Source: Myxococcus qinghaiensis
Lineage (GTDB): Bacteria; Myxococcota; Myxococcia; Myxococcales; Myxococcaceae
Direction: 5' to 3'
DNA length: 64,000 nt
Assembly (NCBI RefSeq): GCF_024198215.1
Contig: NZ_JAKCFA010000014.1
Coordinates: forward strand, 62,001-126,000
In this document: in pieces, positions 57,201-64,000 of the stretch
Numbering within the stretch: position 1 is the first letter of the stretch
How the letters are laid out: every line of letters begins with the position of its first letter
Notes under the pieces: generated by a model
Database searches by the model: none
The model's input: the letters and a program-made list of their open reading frames with translations, nothing else
What the model was told of the DNA's origin: nothing
Translations under genes and position numbers: made by a program

Positions 57201-58306
57201 ACAACGTCGACAGCTACGGCAACAGTCGGATGCTCGCGAAGCTCGTCGTGCAGGGAGGCTTCATCCACTCACGCGACGGCTCCCGCGTCCTGGATGGCGA
57301 GGTCATCTCCCGCTCGCTCACCGAGCGCTTCGCCATCGGTTATCCCAACCGGGGCGACGGCAGACAGGGCGGCGACTTCACGCTGTGGTTCTGGATTCAG
57401 ACCTTCACCGGCTCCCCGCCCAGTCCAGGGTTGCGCCCCGAGGGCACGCAGGTGCTGTCCGCGGCGCCCTCGGAGTCCCGCTTCACGTCGGGCCTGGAGC
57501 AGCCCTGGGGGCTGGCGCGGGATGCGAAGCACCAGGAACTGCTGGTGGCGGACACGGGGGCCAACACCGTGGTGCGCTTCAGCCTCGCGGAGCAGGACGG
57601 GACTCGCACCGTCGGGAGCTTGAGCGATGGCGTGGAGCAGCCCACCGCGCTGGTGCTGGACCCGGCTCGCGACGAGCTGTACGTGGCCAATGGCGGCGGA
57701 GACTCCGTGGCCACCTTCCGCCGCGATGAGCAGGGTGGGTTCCAGTCGTCGCGCGTGCTCTCCGGAAAGAAGACGGGGCTGTCCGGCCCGCTCGGACTGG
57801 CGCTGGACGCGAAGCAGCAGCGCCTCTTCGTGGCGGGCTCCGGCAAGGGACAGGTGACGGGGTTGTCGGCCGCGACCAAGGCGGGCCGAGGAGCCTTCCT
57901 CGCCCTGTTCGACGCGGCGGCACATGGCGACACGGCGCCGCTCGCACGGTGGACGGGAGAGCAGCTCAAGCTCAACCGCGCCTCGGGCCTCGCGCTCGAT
58001 GCCTCACACCAGGAGCTCTTCGTGGCGGATTACGGCGCGGACGCGGTGGCCGTGTACTCGGTGGAGGTGCTGCTCGCGGGCCGGGAGAACGTGAAGCCGC
58101 TGCGGCTGCTCCATGGCAAGGCGACGGGGCTGGCGCAGCCGACGGGTGTCTCGCTGGATGCGTCAGGCGAGGAGCTGTGGGTGGCCAACGCCCGGTCCGG
58201 CACCATCACCGTGTATCCGCGCGACGCGCACGGCAACGCGGCGCCCCTGCGCACGGTGGACGCGCCCGCGGCGCCTCACAAGGGGCCTCGCGCCGTGCTG
58301 CCGTAG
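54233..58306 (+). CDS. Giant DUF6519 / Ig-like / beta-propeller protein of the injection system
   Basis: A 1357-residue protein. Residues 1-430 are DUF6519-like (MKGDFSRNTFRPAKHYSGVR, MQQGRVQLDADWNEHVDIQG, YLVFLDVWRRHVTALEDPEL, HRGNTSGGQATFKWSRDNGI). Residues about 440-860 hold three Ig-like (Big-1-type) units, each opening YxGGDGQE (YAGGDGQEVMP, YEGGDGQETLP, YVGGDGQEAIA); the first two are followed by a linker with TVQEALDTL. Then come a beta domain of about 220 residues and, from about 1080 to the end, five propeller blades of the type QPxxLxLDxxxxELYVAN (LEQPWGLARDAKHQELLVAD, VEQPTALVLDPARDELYVAN). There is no signal peptide, as expected for a part assembled in the cytoplasm. The multi-domain chain suggests a fibre or receptor-binding protein. 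It ends the operon. Confidence 0.82.
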   Translation: MKGDFSRNTFRPAKHYSGVRMQQGRVQLDADWNEHVDIQGYLDETARRDIIGASGTPQEPGTPADMTGFAVALIEGQLLVRRGHYYVDGILCENEQDVPLGAQPDLPGVPLPEANGRYLVFLDVWRRHVTALEDPELREVALGGPDTATRTRTVWQARFYPLTGDQASGPVEAVPCHTFGTSLWTPQELTSTGTLAARGEPEQASDNPCIVAAEAGFRRLENQLYRVEVHRGNTSGGQATFKWSRDNGILVTRVESVDVDDRLLVVAEPGKDGYRRFQPNQWLELTNEARVLRGEPGELVRVEAVTGNRVTIDTATWPATLPGGALTVRGWDTVGSTGTLDIIPAADPSSPDSGWMALESGVQVRFTAGHYRTGDSWLIPARTVTRSVQWPQSGGVPVFESAHAIRHHYCALAVLERTNSGWTVHDCRKLFPPLTEHKTLVYAGGDGQEVMPTRAPAPPARLARPLRAGVFNGRLPVYGARVQFSVVTSEGNGSLEDVSRPANNGTTIVVYTDVSGIAEAWWTPQIDGWQTVNHPRHSQVVEARLLDHGNEEVHAPLRYSASLSVASKVAYAPDTAQEILNETHTVQEALDTLSRQLVLTYEGGDGQETLPGEVLPRPLRVGVARHQRRAANQSVRFRVLDNASGQYSGVRLAGSGNPWTESIIVTTDADGIAQVEWLPNPNDATQQVEARLLVADGGGNLREVHLPLVFTARLSRADRVAYQPGLCQTLFTADTVQEALDTLCRQRSFLYVGGDGQEAIAGQPLPTPLLVAVMTGETPVVNALVHFRIVQPTDSARLRTLDGTQEGASLFVRTDSQGVAGVRWHITLVEAQQVTATLVEESQQPTRHPPIVFSARPGLTSEQFGLHVSRVELAANPQLVLENDGQLGFDPFGVFRQGIRIICSEELAPYMAPTGAPLALPPPVVTLSLDVVYPLTTSDASYWTQQMGRYPGIVGHQTYTLRGEARIYGTDIVWVPSVESYRWMDLLRSYNVDSYGNSRMLAKLVVQGGFIHSRDGSRVLDGEVISRSLTERFAIGYPNRGDGRQGGDFTLWFWIQTFTGSPPSPGLRPEGTQVLSAAPSESRFTSGLEQPWGLARDAKHQELLVADTGANTVVRFSLAEQDGTRTVGSLSDGVEQPTALVLDPARDELYVANGGGDSVATFRRDEQGGFQSSRVLSGKKTGLSGPLGLALDAKQQRLFVAGSGKGQVTGLSAATKAGRGAFLALFDAAAHGDTAPLARWTGEQLKLNRASGLALDASHQELFVADYGADAVAVYSVEVLLAGRENVKPLRLLHGKATGLAQPTGVSLDASGEELWVANARSGTITVYPRDAHGNAAPLRTVDAPAAPHKGPRAVLP

Positions 58307-58370
58307 CCGCGCTCTCAAGGGACCCGGCATCCAGGCGGGCCCGTGTCGGCCAGGGCTCCGAGCGGCCCTC

Positions 58371-58401
58371 GTCACGCGCCGTGAGACATCCGGCGCGTGA
58401 C
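58371..58401 (+). terminator. Hairpin after the giant fibre-like gene
   Basis: GTCACGCGCC (58371-58380) and GGCGCGTGAC (58392-58401) form a perfect 10-bp stem with an 11-base loop, 64 bases after the stop. It probably terminates or attenuates the injection-system transcript before the DUF2278 gene. Confidence 0.55.
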
Positions 58402-58402
58402 G

Positions 58403-58420
58403 CCTCCTCCCTGGAGGAGG
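58403..58420 (+). promoter_or_regulatory. Shine-Dalgarno-sequestering hairpin
   Basis: CCTCCTCC (58403-58410) is the exact complement of GGAGGAGG (58413-58420), the ribosome binding site eight bases before ATG 58429. The mRNA would fold into a tight hairpin with a very short loop, hiding the site until it is opened. Confidence 0.5.
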
Positions 58421-58428
58421 AATCACGC

Positions 58429-59415
58429 ATGTCGCTCAAGAACTATGGAGTCCTGAAGGGCTCCGCCATCGCGCGCCGCCTGGGCTCCGGTCCCAGTCCC
58501 CACTACCAGGTCCGCCTCGTGGACCAGGGCGCGGACCACCGCATCGCCATCAACGTCAGCTCGAAGCTGCCGCCGTCGGACCTGGAGTACCTCGTCGACG
58601 AGAACTTCCGGCACCCCTCCACGGAGGCCCTGAAGGCCCTGCCGCTCGGCTTCACGCCGCTGCCGGGTGGCGGGGGTGGACGCGCGCTCGACTTCATCCG
58701 GGGCAACTTCTTCGACCGCTCGCTCATGAAGGCGCTGGCGCCCGACGTGCCCGGGCCGGACAACGACTTGAACGAGAAGCTGGACCACTTCTTCCAGCGC
58801 GCCATGGCCGACGAGCAGGCCACGGTCTACGCCTTTGGCGAGACGTGGGGCCCGGAGAGCGCCAAGGACAAATACTTCGGCTTCAGCCCCGGGCGCGGCA
58901 TCCACGACATCCACATGAACCAGGGCAACCACCCTTCCTTCGCGGACCAGGATGGCGTGTGGCAGGACGGCGGAGTGCTCCTCCACTTCGCCCAGCCCGA
59001 GCAGTGGGTGGGCATCTTCCTCAAGTTCCAGTCCCAGGTCTGGCACACCGATGACCGCACCGGCCACGCCCTCACCACGCCCGTGCCCGAGCAGCACGAC
59101 GGCCTGGTGCGCATCATCGCCGCGCTCGTCAACGACACCCACGCGCCCGAGCAGGAGACCGTCACCCTCCTCAACACGTCCCCCACGCCGGTGTCCCTCG
59201 CGGGCTGGGTGCTCGCGGACAGGAAGAAGCACCAGCAGACCTTGAGCGGAGACCTGGCCCCAGGCGCTGCCCGCGTGCTGCGCGTCCAGAGGCCGGTGGA
59301 GCTGACCAACCAGGGCGGCTCCATCAGCCTGCTCGATGCCCAGGGACTGAAGGTCGACGGCGTCTCGTACGTGAGAGAGCAGGTCCGTAGACCCGGCTGG
59401 ACGCTCGTCTTCTGA
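58429..59415 (+). CDS. DUF2278 (YukJ-like) protein with C-terminal lamin-tail domain
   Basis: A 328-residue protein. Residues 1-215 match DUF2278/YukJ (KNYGVLKGSAIARRLGSGPS, PHYQVRLVDQGADHRIAINV, DRSLMKALAPDVPGPDNDLN, GRGIHDIHMNQGNHPSFADQ). Residues about 235-328 form a lamin-tail/LTD beta domain (ETVTLLNTSPTPVSLAGWVL, LAPGAARVLRVQRPVELTNQ, GGSISLLDAQGLKVDGVSY). The biochemical function of DUF2278 is not known. It lacks a signal peptide. Its position just past the injection-system operon, behind a hairpin, makes it a candidate cargo or accessory protein, but this is only context. Confidence 0.82.
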   Translation: MSLKNYGVLKGSAIARRLGSGPSPHYQVRLVDQGADHRIAINVSSKLPPSDLEYLVDENFRHPSTEALKALPLGFTPLPGGGGGRALDFIRGNFFDRSLMKALAPDVPGPDNDLNEKLDHFFQRAMADEQATVYAFGETWGPESAKDKYFGFSPGRGIHDIHMNQGNHPSFADQDGVWQDGGVLLHFAQPEQWVGIFLKFQSQVWHTDDRTGHALTTPVPEQHDGLVRIIAALVNDTHAPEQETVTLLNTSPTPVSLAGWVLADRKKHQQTLSGDLAPGAARVLRVQRPVELTNQGGSISLLDAQGLKVDGVSYVREQVRRPGWTLVF

Positions 59416-59465
59416 GCGCTTCGGCCGCGTCGCCCTGTGTCGGCGGCAACGCGGCCAGGGCGCTC
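59414..59465. terminator. Large bidirectional hairpin between convergent genes
   Basis: GAGCGC (59414-59419) and GGCCGCGT (59423-59430) pair with ACGCGGCC (59449-59456) and GCGCTC (59460-59465); GCC/GGC pairs can extend it inside. It overlaps both convergent stop codons and can serve both strands. Confidence 0.6.
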
Positions 59466-60831
59466 AACGCGCGCGGGGCATGGCCGCCTTCAGCTCGGCC
59501 ACGCTGCGCTTCAGCTCGGCCAGCTCCGCCTTCAGCGCGTCGACCTCCGCGTCCCGGACGTGAAGCTCGCGCGTGCGGCGCTCCAGCGCCTGGATGGCGG
59601 CCATGTTCACCCCGTCGATGTCGAGCATGCCGATGCTGGTGTCATCCGTGCCCAGACCGAAGGCCGCCCGGAAGTCCTGGGCCACGGGCCCCAGGTGACG
59701 CACGCCCGAGGCCTCTTCCTTGTAGCGCCAGGTCTCCACGGGGAGCCGCGCCACCTTCGCCAGGAGCTGCTCGCCATCGACACGGCGGAAGTCCTCCTTC
59801 TGGGTGCGGTCCGACGTGCAGCTGAACACGCCCGAGCCCGCCGGCAGGTTGCAGCCCGTGGACAGCGAGGAGTTGGTCCGCAGGAAGACGCCGCCCGCGG
59901 CGCGCACCAGGAACTGGTTGTTCGCCGTATTGCTGGCGACGGTGGTGGTGGACTCGTCTCCCCAGATGAACGCGCCCGTAAAGCCCCCCGACGTCACCCG
60001 GTGCCCCAGCGCCGTGCTGTAGTCCGCATTGGCCGCGACGCGGTACCCCACCGCGATGGAGCCCTGCCCCGTGGCGCTGTTGGTGTAGCCCATGGCCACC
60101 GAGCCGAAGCCGCTCGCGATGGAGCTCGCGCCACTCGCGAAGCTCGCGGTGCCCGGAGCCTGGTTGTTCGAGCCGAAGCACACCGACACGGTGCCACTCG
60201 CCAGACACTGGTCGCCGAACGCGAAGCTGCCGTACGCGCTCGCCCGGGACTTCGACCCGCCCGCCCAGGAATAGAACCCCAGGTTGGCGTCATTCCATTC
60301 GTCGTCCGCATAGCCCGCGCGAAACGCGGCGCGCGAGGGAGTCCACATCAGCCGGTACCCCTTGCCCGTCATCGGGGTCGTGCCGATGCCCAGCTCGCCG
60401 CGCGCCAGCAGTCCGCCCGCCGAGTCCACGGTGAAGAGAGGGAACGCGTCCCACACAATCGGGTCGGCGATGGTGTTCGTGAGACGCAGGAGCGGTGCGG
60501 GAGTGGTGACCGACGCCGCCCCGTCGACGAACATGCCGGACTTCGCGGTGGCCGCGCCCGACAGGGACAACGACGCGTCCTGGGGCTGCGTCCCGTTCTG
60601 GATGTAGCTCCCATTGCCGGGCAGGGGTGCACGTGCGTCGGTGAGCCGGGGGTCATTGCCCTCCGCCACCGTCCCAGGCCCCGAGCCGTACGCGACGCTG
60701 ACGACGTTGTCGTCATCCAGCTTGAGGCCAGAGCCCACCTCCCAGCTCTTCGCGGGGGGCGTGTCGGAGCCACAACCCATGGAACCCAAGGTGATACATC
60801 CCAGTGCGACAAACAGCGTCCCGGTCCTCAT
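59464..60831 (-). CDS. Lipoprotein with YadA-like head and S74 intramolecular chaperone
   Basis: A 455-residue protein. The signal and lipobox are LFVALGCITLGSMGC (Cys20). Residues about 205-300 hold trimeric-adhesin head repeats (FASGASSIASGFGSVAMGYT, NSATGQGSIAVGYRVAANAD). Residues about 345-420 are the S74 (endosialidase-type) C-terminal chaperone: SDRTQKEDFRRV with the Ser-x4-Lys dyad, then LPVETWRYKEEASGVRHLGP and VAQDFRAAFGLGTDDTSIGM. A trimeric coiled coil ends it (RDAEVDALKAELAELKRSVA). In phage tail spikes the S74 domain guides trimer folding and then cuts itself off. ATG 60831 starts the signal peptide. It lies next to the injection system and convergent with the DUF2278 gene. Confidence 0.85.
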   Translation of the reverse strand: MRTGTLFVALGCITLGSMGCGSDTPPAKSWEVGSGLKLDDDNVVSVAYGSGPGTVAEGNDPRLTDARAPLPGNGSYIQNGTQPQDASLSLSGAATAKSGMFVDGAASVTTPAPLLRLTNTIADPIVWDAFPLFTVDSAGGLLARGELGIGTTPMTGKGYRLMWTPSRAAFRAGYADDEWNDANLGFYSWAGGSKSRASAYGSFAFGDQCLASGTVSVCFGSNNQAPGTASFASGASSIASGFGSVAMGYTNSATGQGSIAVGYRVAANADYSTALGHRVTSGGFTGAFIWGDESTTTVASNTANNQFLVRAAGGVFLRTNSSLSTGCNLPAGSGVFSCTSDRTQKEDFRRVDGEQLLAKVARLPVETWRYKEEASGVRHLGPVAQDFRAAFGLGTDDTSIGMLDIDGVNMAAIQALERRTRELHVRDAEVDALKAELAELKRSVAELKAAMPRAR

Positions 60832-60940
60832 GCGGTCTCCCGTTTCCGATGGCCTGCGGCGGGTGAACGCACTCACCTCCAAGCCTTCGCGGAGGGAGGC
60901 ATTATCCCACCTGAAGACAACAAGACACGCACTGCGGGAC

Positions 60941-61663
60941 TCAGCGCGCGGGCGGCACGCAGCGGTTCAAGTCATACGGCCGGCTCCGCGCGCACCAGTC
61001 GGGCCGTCCCGAGGAAGACCAGGAAAGCACGAGGTCCGAGGGCCCTCCGCCTTCGATGGGTCCAGGCCAGGTCTCCACGAGCTGGAGTCCCTCCGCCTGG
61101 CTCCAGCGATACAGCTCCGGCGCGGACTCGGGCGTCTTTCCCTCCAGCGCGAACGCCAGGGTGTGCGCGGGCCCGCACAGGACGCGGGGCACGGCGCGCA
61201 GGCCCTTGTGGACGACGGCACGGCGGACCTCCGTGTCGCTCTCGAACCACACCAGTTCCACGGTGGTGCCCTTGTAGCCCTCCCCTTCGAAGTGCGCCAA
61301 GGGCGAGGTGACAATCAGCTCCGAGTCACCGCACCACTCGCGGACCTGTGAGAACACGGGGAAGCGGCTGTGAATCTCTCCGGAGCGGGTGTCGACGAGG
61401 ATGGTGGTGCCGTCTCGCATGTCCACCATCGCCCGCTGCCCGGTGGGGCTGGGGGAGGCGTTGCCGACCTCCGGGATGCGCACCGAGCCGACCGTCATGA
61501 CGGAGTCCGTCCGACAGGAGCCGCTCTCCCAGTCGAGCACCTCGCAGCTCCGCACGTGGGTGATGACCGCGGAGCCGATGGTCTCGCTGCGCACGGACTC
61601 GGTCCGTCTGCACCTGCATCCGGCAGCCATCAGGACGACGAGCAGGAAAGCCGCATTGCGCAT
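60941..61663 (-). CDS. Orphan lipoprotein
   Basis: A 240-residue predicted lipoprotein: MRNAAFLLVVLMAAGC with lipobox MAAGC (Cys16), followed by CRCRRTES. The mature part has six further Cys and a beta-propeller-like rhythm (GQRAMVDMRDGTTILVDTRS, LAHFEGEGYKGTTVELVWFE, CGPAHTLAFALEGKTPESAP, DLVLSWSSSGRPDWCARSRP). I do not recognise the family. ATG 61663 is chosen for the signal peptide. It is on the same strand as the S74 lipoprotein (110-base gap) and the HEAT-repeat gene. Confidence 0.65.
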   Translation of the reverse strand: MRNAAFLLVVLMAAGCRCRRTESVRSETIGSAVITHVRSCEVLDWESGSCRTDSVMTVGSVRIPEVGNASPSPTGQRAMVDMRDGTTILVDTRSGEIHSRFPVFSQVREWCGDSELIVTSPLAHFEGEGYKGTTVELVWFESDTEVRRAVVHKGLRAVPRVLCGPAHTLAFALEGKTPESAPELYRWSQAEGLQLVETWPGPIEGGGPSDLVLSWSSSGRPDWCARSRPYDLNRCVPPAR

Positions 61664-61709
61664 GGAGCCGCTGTGTCGACGGGACGAGTTGTGGGGCACG
61701 CCGGTGACT

Positions 61710-63497
61710 CTAGCCGACGTCGAAGCAATAGAAGACCCGAGGGTGTCCGGAGCCCGTGAGCACGTCGGTGTGCAGCTCCAGTCGATAGCAGGGCTGCGCC
61801 CCCTGCTCCGAGGTGGGCCAGGTCGTGCGCTCCACCCGGAACGCGGTCAACAGCTCCGGCGTGCCTGGCCGTCGCAGCCGGAGGTGGCCGACATCAACGG
61901 AGTAGTCATGGACCAGGACCTGCTCCTCCAGGTCGATGCTCTCCAGCTCCCCTTCCCGATAGAACACCAGCCGGTCCGAGACGGGATACCAGTCGGGGTC
62001 CCTCAGCCACGTGGCGAAGGCCAGCCCCAGGCCCGCCGGGTCGAACAGCTCGCGCTCCGGGCGCGCGTCGTCCTCCACCCCCGTCTGGTCCTGCTCCAGC
62101 CGGGAGAGCGCCAGACGGACCTCCGCGCGCACGTCGCGCCGCGGCTCGGTGGCTTCCAGCGCGAGCAGCGCCGGACGGGCCGCCGCCGCCAGCCGTCGGC
62201 CGAGCGCACGCGCCGCCTTCAACCGCACCTCGGGCTCGGGGTCCGAGAGCGCCTTCACCAACGCCTCCTCCACCTCCGCGCCGACCCTGTCCGCGAGCAC
62301 TCCCGCCGCCGCCGAGCGCACCCTCGGGTCCACATCTCGCGTGAGCGCCACGGCCAGGTCCGCGTCCGCCGCCGACGCCGCGCCGGTGAGCGCGAGCGCC
62401 GCCTGGGAGCGCACCTGCCAGTCCGGGTCTCCGCGCAGCAACCCGCGCAGCGGGGCGAGCGCCCGCGACGCGCCGACAATCCGAGGCCACGCCACCACCG
62501 CCGAGGTCCGCACGCGCGCGGACGCGTCCTGGAGCGCCGCCTGGAGGACCGACTCCCCTTCGCGTGCCCCCAGCACCCCGAGCGCGGTGACGAGGGAGGC
62601 GCGCTCCTCCTCGTCGGTGGCGCGGCGCGCTTCGTCGATGAGTCGTGGGATCGCCGCGCCACAGCCGAGCTGACCGATGGCGAGAATGGCCAACTTCCGG
62701 AGCTGCGGAGCCGGGTCCTCCAGCAGGGGAATCAGCGCCTCGACTCCCTCCGTGGTTCCCCGGCGAAGCAACGCCTGCAGCGCCCGCATCCGCACGGCGG
62801 GCGAGCCATCCGCGAGCAGGGCCAGGAACGGCTCCTCCAGAAGCGTGTCGCGCGGCGTGAGGGCCTCGACGGCCGCGATGCGCACCTGCTCGTCCACATC
62901 CTGGAGCGCCGCCATGAGCGCGCGGTCCGCTATCGGGCCCTCCACCGCCGACATCACCTCGACGGCCGCGACCCTGACGGACGGCGTCGCATCCGCGAGG
63001 CCCTGGCGTGCGAGCGGCAGCCACGCGGGCGTCGCCTCCTCGCTCGCGACCTCGAGCAGCGTCAGTCGCTCGGACTCCGTCGCGTGGGCAAAGCGCTCCG
63101 CCAGCAGCGCGCCCGCGGCGGACGTATCGATTCGCACGAGGGTCTCCAGTGCCTGGCGCCGCACCGTGCTGTCCACATCCGCCAGGGCCTGGACCAGCCG
63201 CCCCCAGGCCACCTGTCGGGGCGCGAGGGCGAGCCCTCCGGCCGCCATGGCCCGGACCTGCGCGGATGCATCCCCCAGCGCGGAGAGAATGAGGTCATGA
63301 GCCTCGCGAGCCTCCAGTCCCCGCATCGCGAGCAGCGCCAGGACCCGCTCCACCTCCTGCCCGCTTGAGAGCGCCGCGCGCGCCGCATCCACCAGGTCCG
63401 TGCGAGCCCGCAGTCGCGCGATGCTCTCGGTGAAACCACCGGTCTTCGCCCCTGCGAGCTGGCGCAGCAACTCCAACGTCGTCAGGGGCTCGCTCAT
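61710..63497 (-). CDS. HEAT-repeat protein
   Basis: A 595-residue protein made of about 14 HEAT repeats over residues 40-470 (LILSALGDASAQVRAMAAGG, LVQALADVDSTVRRQALETL, LPLARQGLADATPSVRVAAV, LVKALSDPEPEVRLKAARAL), an alpha-solenoid scaffold for protein binding. The last 110 residues form a beta-rich cap (WYPVSDRLVFYREGELESID, VLVHDYSVDVGHLRLRRPGT, CYRLELHTDVLTG). It has no signal peptide. Phycobilin-lyase-like HEAT proteins have related repeats but no chromophore context exists here. ATG 63497 is preceded by a G-rich stretch; the frame upstream has no support. Confidence 0.85.
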   Translation of the reverse strand: MSEPLTTLELLRQLAGAKTGGFTESIARLRARTDLVDAARAALSSGQEVERVLALLAMRGLEAREAHDLILSALGDASAQVRAMAAGGLALAPRQVAWGRLVQALADVDSTVRRQALETLVRIDTSAAGALLAERFAHATESERLTLLEVASEEATPAWLPLARQGLADATPSVRVAAVEVMSAVEGPIADRALMAALQDVDEQVRIAAVEALTPRDTLLEEPFLALLADGSPAVRMRALQALLRRGTTEGVEALIPLLEDPAPQLRKLAILAIGQLGCGAAIPRLIDEARRATDEEERASLVTALGVLGAREGESVLQAALQDASARVRTSAVVAWPRIVGASRALAPLRGLLRGDPDWQVRSQAALALTGAASAADADLAVALTRDVDPRVRSAAAGVLADRVGAEVEEALVKALSDPEPEVRLKAARALGRRLAAAARPALLALEATEPRRDVRAEVRLALSRLEQDQTGVEDDARPERELFDPAGLGLAFATWLRDPDWYPVSDRLVFYREGELESIDLEEQVLVHDYSVDVGHLRLRRPGTPELLTAFRVERTTWPTSEQGAQPCYRLELHTDVLTGSGHPRVFYCFDVG

Positions 63498-63814
63498 GGT
63501 CCCCCCCGAGTGGGTCCACCGGCGGACGCTGGCCCGCACTCTCGCCCGGGAGGTGTTCGCGCTCGTGCCACATGCTCCCCTTGGCTCCGTGCTCTCCGCA
63601 CGGGAGTGTAGCCGCTCGCTCCCTCGGCGGGACTCAGGGGTTTCCACGAGGCGGGAGGGATTCAACATCCGGCGCGTGAGCCCCGCACCCACCCAGACGC
63701 CGGTCGGGTGGGAGTCTGCCCCTCCGACCTCCCCGCCAGCGAGGACGCGAGCGCGCACAGCCCCGCACGTGAGCAGCAAGGGCCTCCCGCCCGTTAGGGC
63801 ACTACAGAGGAAGA
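63498..63814. other. Intergenic region
   Basis: This 317-base divergent gap lies between the HEAT-repeat gene and the GAF-type gene. It must hold both promoters; I see no clear operator, hairpin or small gene in it. Confidence 0.4.
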
Positions 63815-64000
63815 ATGATGATTGATGGCACTGCCGCGCCTCTTCGCATGGCCGCAGATGAAGGCCTCCCCGCGCATCCGGCACCGCTCGTGTCGGAGGC
63901 CCTGCCCGCCGGCTTCACCGCGGACGTCCAGGCCATCGCGCGCATCGATGCCGTGAAGACGGTGCTGCGCGTGCTGCTGCAGACCACGGGGCTGCGGCTG
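63815..64000 (+). CDS. GAF-domain sensor protein, 5' part (cut by the window end)
   Basis: The first 62 residues of a longer protein: an N-terminal leader MMIDGTAAPLRMAADEGLPA, then FTADVQAIARIDAVKTVLRV and LLQTTGLRL. The last segment resembles the start of a GAF domain as found in sensor histidine kinases (x-AIxRIDAVxTxLRVxxxTTGL). No stop is reached. AGAGGAAG precedes the tandem ATG (63815 and 63818). The rest of the protein, and so its enzymatic type, is unknown. Confidence 0.65.
   Translation, partial: MMIDGTAAPLRMAADEGLPAHPAPLVSEALPAGFTADVQAIARIDAVKTVLRVLLQTTGLRL

Noticed and set aside
51707-57268. A 1853-codon open frame on the minus strand opposite the baseplate and giant-protein genes
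   Set aside because: It is antisense to four clearly homologous genes, has low-complexity Arg/His/Leu/Val/Ala composition and no domain; it arises from GC-rich codon use.
57480-58300. Lactonase or quorum-quenching enzyme at the end of the giant protein
   Set aside because: The region has propeller blades of the NHL/lactonase type but no catalytic residues can be assigned, and the context is structural.

Overview
The window is high-GC DNA with very strong third-position GC bias. Its gene content points to a myxobacterium (Myxococcus/Corallococcus-like, Myxococcota): a eukaryote-type squalene synthase and oxidosqualene cyclase, two animal/plant-type lipoxygenases, MopE-type repeat lipoproteins, ELWxxDGT repeat proteins, an ADOP-type permease and many orphan lipoproteins. 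Nearly every long open frame antisense to these genes is a codon-bias shadow and is left out.

Layout. (1) 1-3064: a sterol/isoprenoid operon with 4-base overlaps: the end of a squalene synthase, an oxidosqualene cyclase (DCTAE motif), and a cis-prenyltransferase broken by a frameshift at a run of eight C. (2) 3075-9687: a probable oxylipin locus. A lipoxygenase on the minus strand diverges from a second, PLAT-domain lipoxygenase, which is followed by a cytochrome P450 without the usual acid-alcohol pair in its I helix and a membrane fatty-acid desaturase. (3) 9856-15816: an iron/siderophore uptake locus: a TonB-dependent receptor carrying its own TonB C-terminal domain, facing an operon of two small membrane proteins, a PepSY membrane protein and an MxcI-like lipoprotein, with Fur-like palindromes upstream. 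(4) 16325-35516: an accessory stretch holding an orphan protein, an RCC1/MopE fusion lipoprotein with 198-bp tandem repeats, a FUSC transporter, a leucine-rich-repeat protein, a zinc-ribbon membrane protein, the remnant of a restriction endonuclease, an ELWxxDGT lipoprotein, an aldo/keto reductase with its TetR regulator, an ADOP permease, an eight-cysteine secreted peptide and a Tat-exported SDR.

(5) 36033-58306: a 17-gene, single-strand extracellular contractile injection system (eCIS, phage-tail-like, PVC/Afp type). It encodes sheath, tube, gp26/51-like protein, a disordered linker protein, DUF4255/Pvc16, AAA+ ATPase, tube adaptor, LysM-like protein, hub, spike, PAAR tip, gp25, two baseplate-J-like proteins, a gpI-like tail protein and a 1357-residue DUF6519 protein ending in a beta-propeller. 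There is no capsid, portal, terminase or integrase, and I see no classical tape-measure protein. Two inverted repeats and a possible sigma-54 promoter lie upstream. (6) 58429-64000: genes next to the injection system: a DUF2278 plus lamin-tail protein whose Shine-Dalgarno sequence lies in a tight hairpin, a lipoprotein with a YadA-like head and an S74 self-cleaving chaperone domain, an orphan lipoprotein, a HEAT-repeat protein and the start of a GAF-containing gene.

The most promising biology is the lipoxygenase-P450-desaturase unit (a candidate bacterial oxylipin pathway) and the injection system with its unusual accessory fibre-like proteins. All functions are read from sequence motifs and context; no searches were run.
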